Source of the DNA: Undaria pinnatifida | Taxonomy: Eukaryota > Sar > Phaeophyceae > Laminariales > Alariaceae | Assembly: GCA_012845835.1 (NCBI GenBank) | Contig: JABAKD010000010.1 | Location: forward strand, 1,186,001 to 1,250,000 | DNA: 64,000 nt | Reading direction: 5' to 3' | Shown: positions 60,101 through 64,000 of the stretch, in pieces | How the letters are laid out: each line of letters begins with the position of its first letter | Position numbering within the stretch: position 1 is the stretch's first letter | Position numbers and translations under genes: made by a program | The notes under the pieces: model-generated | Told to the model about the DNA's origin: nothing | The model's database searches: none | The model's input: only the letters and a program-made list of their open reading frames with translations

Positions 60101-63100
60101 GGCTCTGTTCGCTTGAGACAGGAATACGTGGCAGATGGCGGAGGAGTTGAAGCCTCTCATGATGGGCCTGGACAAGGACATCCCGGTGATCACCTCTCAC
60201 TCCCTCGTGGGCATGACGGCCGTGGCCTGCGGGTTCAAGTAAGCAGCATCAGGGGCACTGGGGATTGTTTCTACCGAGCCTGGTTTTCGTTTTATGCTCG
60301 CTCATTGTTGCCCGGGGCACCGGCACGCCGTTCTCATTCGGCTGTTGTGTCTTTTCTCAACTCTGTTGTTCATGCACGCCCGACCTTCGGTGCATCGGTT
60401 GTGCAATGGTTTGGACATTGTGCTGGTGTGCTTGCTTGCCGCTTCACAGGCGAACGCCTGTAGGTCGATCACTCGTTGGTGGCACACTCGATGATCCTAG
60501 ACAAGGCGCTATGTGGCGCACGCTGAGGTGGGAAACGACCACGATCCAACCGCAGCGTCAATGCCGCTGACGTGTCCCTGCTCGCGTCGACCCAACCCCC
60601 GCCTTGCGCGACCCTGTGGGCCGAACCCGCGGGCGTTGATTGAGCACATCTGCATTCCGAACACGCTGACATCCCACACACGCTCTCGTGCCAAACGCCT
60701 CCATTCCACAAAGCTCCATCCCAGACACAAAGTATCCCCACCCTACACGGCTCGTTTTTTTATTTCTCCGTTGCGTCGTTGTGGATCAGAAACGTGATCA
60801 ATCTGGTGATCGACAACTGGGCTCAGTGGTTCGTCGTTGTCCCAGGCGCCATCAACCTCGTGCAGGGGCCGGCCAACTACGAGGCACTCCTCAGGAAGGG
60901 GGTTCCGCCCGACCAGGTGCAGACTGTGCGGACTGTGCCCTGTGTGCTCTGCTTTACGGCGTTGTAGTTTTGTGTGCTGTGCTGTACCACTGCAGTGTAG
61001 TTTTGTGCTGTACTGTAATTTTGTTCTGTATGCTTTACTGTAGTGTACTTTAGCGTTCGTTTGTCACGACTACTAATCCGTGTCGTGGGGTTTTCTGTGG
61101 TATCGGCGGGCGTGCTTCCTTTCGCCTTTAGCGACGTGATTCCGCGGTGTGTCGGTGTGCGGTGGGGTGGGGAGACGAGTGCACCTGAGATCTCGCAATT
61201 CATGAATCGCTTCGGTTTCCTTTGACAACCTCCTTAACCCACGCGCTTTGCTTACCATATGAGTCCAATACTCTCTTGTGCTTTCCCCCCCCCCCTGCGC
61301 TCTCCTAACCCCTGGGTCTATAACCCCGTTTTCATAACCGCGGCCGGAGGGAACGCATTCATGATAACGATTCAGGTCACAAGAGTTTTTCCAATAGGAA
61401 TGTGCCTGGTTTAATACTTGTTGGAGGTTTGTCACAGTGTTGGTCATTTCAGTCAACCTACTAACCTTACCACAAATACGTCAGCGCGGGATGAGGCGAG
61501 GTCAAACATTTTTACTTGGCCTTTCGACGATGTGACAGGTCCGCTTGGCGGGTCACTGGGTTCCCAAGGACGTCCACGATACCATCGAGCAGGACTGCAA
61601 GTGAGTCAAACTCGGGTCGTTCCTTGAGCGATCGCCATGGAGTTCCGGGGTGAATTTCGATTTCGATTTACCGCGCTTGGGTCGGCTTCTTGATCGATAC
61701 GGCAGACACTGTTGCCAGAATGCTGGCACAACGTGCAGGCTATTTGTAGGATGAAAATAAAAAAGGTGTTGGTTGGTTTAACCTTAACCCCACGTTCTAG
61801 AGGAGAGAAACGAAGCGTAGGATGCCCACCGTTGGGATGTTTTCAATGCATCCGCGTGCTTTCTCCTGCTCAAAGAGCTACGATGATCTCTTTGCTCTAA
61901 GGGCACCGAGTGAACGTCTTGAAATGGGACATCGGGTTGGCTTGCCGTCTAACCTCGGGTTTCCCAAATAATGCGCTTGAATTCGTAGGCGGGGATGATG
62001 GCATTGACGGGCGGGGGTCACCTTCAAGCACACCACCCGCCTTCTTTGTGAGAGGCCAGCCTCGCTTGGGTGCGAGAGGTCCCCCTTCTGCCAAATGCTG
62101 CGCCCTAGCCTTGCCTTTCAGCTCGTGGCGGAGAGTCGAGCCACCTGGCTCGTTGTTTTTTTAGCGTCGGGTTTCGCGTCGACAACGGGTCGCCTTTTGT
62201 CGTTTTGGCGGCCTCTTCTCGGCGCGCCTGCCCCGCCAGTTTCCCCGTTTTCACCGCCCAATTATATCGACGCGTCTGCTCTTTTCGCACTCCCATGCTA
62301 GATCGCGGATGGTTCGCGCTGCTGCTGGAGTCAGCCCGAGGCGTCTCTTGGTTCCGGTTGGAGGTGCCGGCGCCCAGAGGAAGTTCGTATCAGGTGCGTC
62401 GAGAGGTCTGGGGGTTGTAGGCCATAAGCGCGGCTCTAGTATCGTACGCTCTAGCGGGAGGCACGGCGGAGCGTCGTTTTTTTTGTGGTTCCCTACGCCG
62501 TTTACGACGTAGTGTGCAGAGCAACCTATTCCGAGGTCACGGGACAGGCTCCATTAACGCTGGAATGGACGAGTACCTGCCAGGGAAAATATAAAAGGCG
62601 CAGGGAGTTGGCGGCTATTTTACTGTGCTCCCAGAAAGCGCCGCAAAAGGCCGACGCCTCTCGTTACTCGTAAGGGCCGGAGGGGGGGCGTCATTGGCGG
62701 TTGAGTTTAGCCTGTATGCGGTGGTAAAACGACGTTACCTGTTAGTAAATATAAGCTATTCGCACCCGACGCCATTGAATTTGGTTCGTGGAGTGGCTTG
62801 TCTCAACGTCCACTTTAACTGTGATCTAATGTGGTATATTTTACTGCACGGCACGGCTGGAGAGGTAGGCGTGCGGTTGTGTATTTTGCTAGCATGCCCG
62901 TGGCCTGGTGGGTTATGCTTTGCTCGTGAAGTATGGAAATGGGGTCGTGAAAACCACCCACCGCACGATGTCACAGCAGTATGTTTACTCCCCGACACGC
63001 GTGTTATCATCTTCTGCCCTTCTCCTTTGTTTTGTGTTATCGCAGGCTTCGTCCAAAACTTGATGGAGCCGCTGAAAGACGGACGCGTGAGACTCTTCCT

Positions 63101-64000
63101 TAACGCTGGTGACCACGCCAACATGCAAGAGTCTCTCAAGAAGTGCCTGAAGAAAATGGGCGTCGCTTTCCAGGCGAGTCGACCTGAGAGGCGGTTTCAC
63201 AGACCCCACCGTGTGTCTTTTTTCCAGGAGGCAACACGCTGTTTTTCTGCTAGCTAGGTGACGTTGCCGAGGACTGCATAGGTAAAGGAGAACGTGGCAA
63301 CAATCGGTGTTGATGCTGAAAACGATCGGCGGCGCCAGGATCGTGGTCTTACCATCTCCGACCAATACGAATTTTTCAACGTGCGGGTTACACGCACAAG
63401 GGCCAAAGTCGTCTTGCAAGCGTTTGATCTGTCGAATGACAAAATGGCTCATGTAGGCAAACCTCGCTCACTTGAAAATTCAGAATAAGGCGTAGCCGTC
63501 ACGCTCATGAGGTTGATCTCACGCTTTTGGTCGGCATAACGCCGTGGAATTCGGCTGATTTTCGCCGTGCCTCCTTAGCAACATGTTATCCGTGGCAGAC
63601 CGCGAGCGAACGTGTCGGTTGACACGTGGGAGTCTCGCGAAGGCCCTGACCGCCGAACAGTTTTTTGTGTGTTTTGTAGGTTCCGTGACATGCTGAGGCT
63701 GACGCCGTACGCCTTTTGCACGAAGATGGACGCGAACCCCCTCGAAAATATGTCCTCGTCGTTTTGAAACTCCAGTAGAGCTTGCTTGTGGCTATTCCAG
63801 GTTCCGCCGGACTTTCTTGGTTAGGTGTTTTTCTGCTGACGTTGGATATTATATCTCGTTGAATGGGACCAAGCATTGTAATGGGATGAACGGCGTGCGC
63901 TGCGATTGGTCTGACCCGAGGACCAAGCTAGCGCGGATGTTTCCCTGGGGTCTTGTTTTTGTGGTTATTCATCTGTTGCGGCAGGTTGTCTCCGACTTCG
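57187..64000 (+). CDS. GT-B glycosyltransferase-like protein with N-terminal membrane anchor (3' end outside window)
   Basis: Exons with consistent phases: 57187-57452, 58210-58563, 58858-58956, a tentative 22-bp exon 60050-60071, 60135-60238, 60790-60916, 61539-61600, 62302-62393, 63046-63173, and 63985 onward. The start is ATG 57187, with an in-frame TGA upstream at 57063. A membrane segment (about residues 37-58, VRACVAGVVLMLLYLSWAYG) precedes the catalytic part. Key blocks: GGTIFVGTIRMGFGHHRIAY (N-terminal Gly-rich loop), IPVITSHSLVGMTAVACGFK, NLVIDNWAQWFVVVPGAINL, AGHWVPKDV, LLVPVGGAGAQRKFV (second-domain Gly-rich loop) and VRLFLNAGDHANM. The two-lobed layout resembles MurG/MGDG-synthase-like GT-B enzymes, but the donor and acceptor are unknown. 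The exon ending at 63173 needs a GC donor (CAG|GCGAGT) to stay in frame with VVSDF at 63985. Confidence 0.7.
57775..57860. repeat. GGTGGTGGC-type trinucleotide repeat
   Basis: A run of GGT/GGC units in GT-like gene intron 1; it creates Val-rich and Pro-rich open frames that are not genes. Confidence 0.9.

Overview
This is nuclear DNA of an intron-rich eukaryote. Genes are split into short exons (22 to 770 bp) by long GT-AG introns plus a few GC-AG introns, and the rest is densely filled with repeats. I infer a stramenopile, most likely a brown alga of the Ectocarpus type. The reasons are that one predicted N-terminus carries a signal peptide followed by a heterokont-plastid-like SAF motif, that a motile-cilia assembly factor (WDR92/DNAAF10) is present, and that neighbouring genes alternate between strands. 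The species is not proven by the sequence.

Layout, left to right. (1) Last exon of a MAPR/Dap1-like haem-binding protein (+, 1068-1214). (2) Repeat-rich intergenic DNA with a hAT-like MITE and a hexamer microsatellite. (3) A complete WDR92/DNAAF10 gene (-, 5548-11293, 7 exons, 356 aa). (4) A complete proteasome beta-3 subunit gene PSMB3 (+, 12023-15961, 5 exons, 204 aa), head-to-head with WDR92. (5) An ATP-grasp ligase-like gene (-, 17339-25733, 9 exons, about 624 aa), tail-to-tail with PSMB3. (6) A mitochondrial-carrier-family gene (+, 26162-35688, 8 exons, about 497 aa), head-to-head with the ATP-grasp gene. (7) A repeat-filled gap holding a long (ACT)n tract and a second hAT-like MITE. (8) A young Ty1/copia retrotransposon (-, 40240-47349) with intact LTRs, a 5-bp target duplication and two in-frame stops. 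(9) An F-box gene with Tudor-knot-like modules (-, about 48060-53230, partly resolved). (10) A GT-B glycosyltransferase-like gene (+, from 57187, running off the right edge).

The host genes are housekeeping or metabolic and do not form one pathway. What they share is architecture: opposite-strand alternation, short shared upstream regions, and introns loaded with transposon-derived repeats. The most notable non-coding signals are a strongly over-represented near-palindrome (TACC-W-GGTA), an inverted-repeat-bounded 1.2-kb element in an ATP-grasp intron, a tRNA-headed SINE-like unit, partial copies of a WDR92 exon inside the preceding intron, and a copia primer-binding site that matches the anticodon half of initiator tRNA-Met. 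Exon coordinates were derived by hand from frame continuity, splice consensus and remembered family similarity. No search was run.
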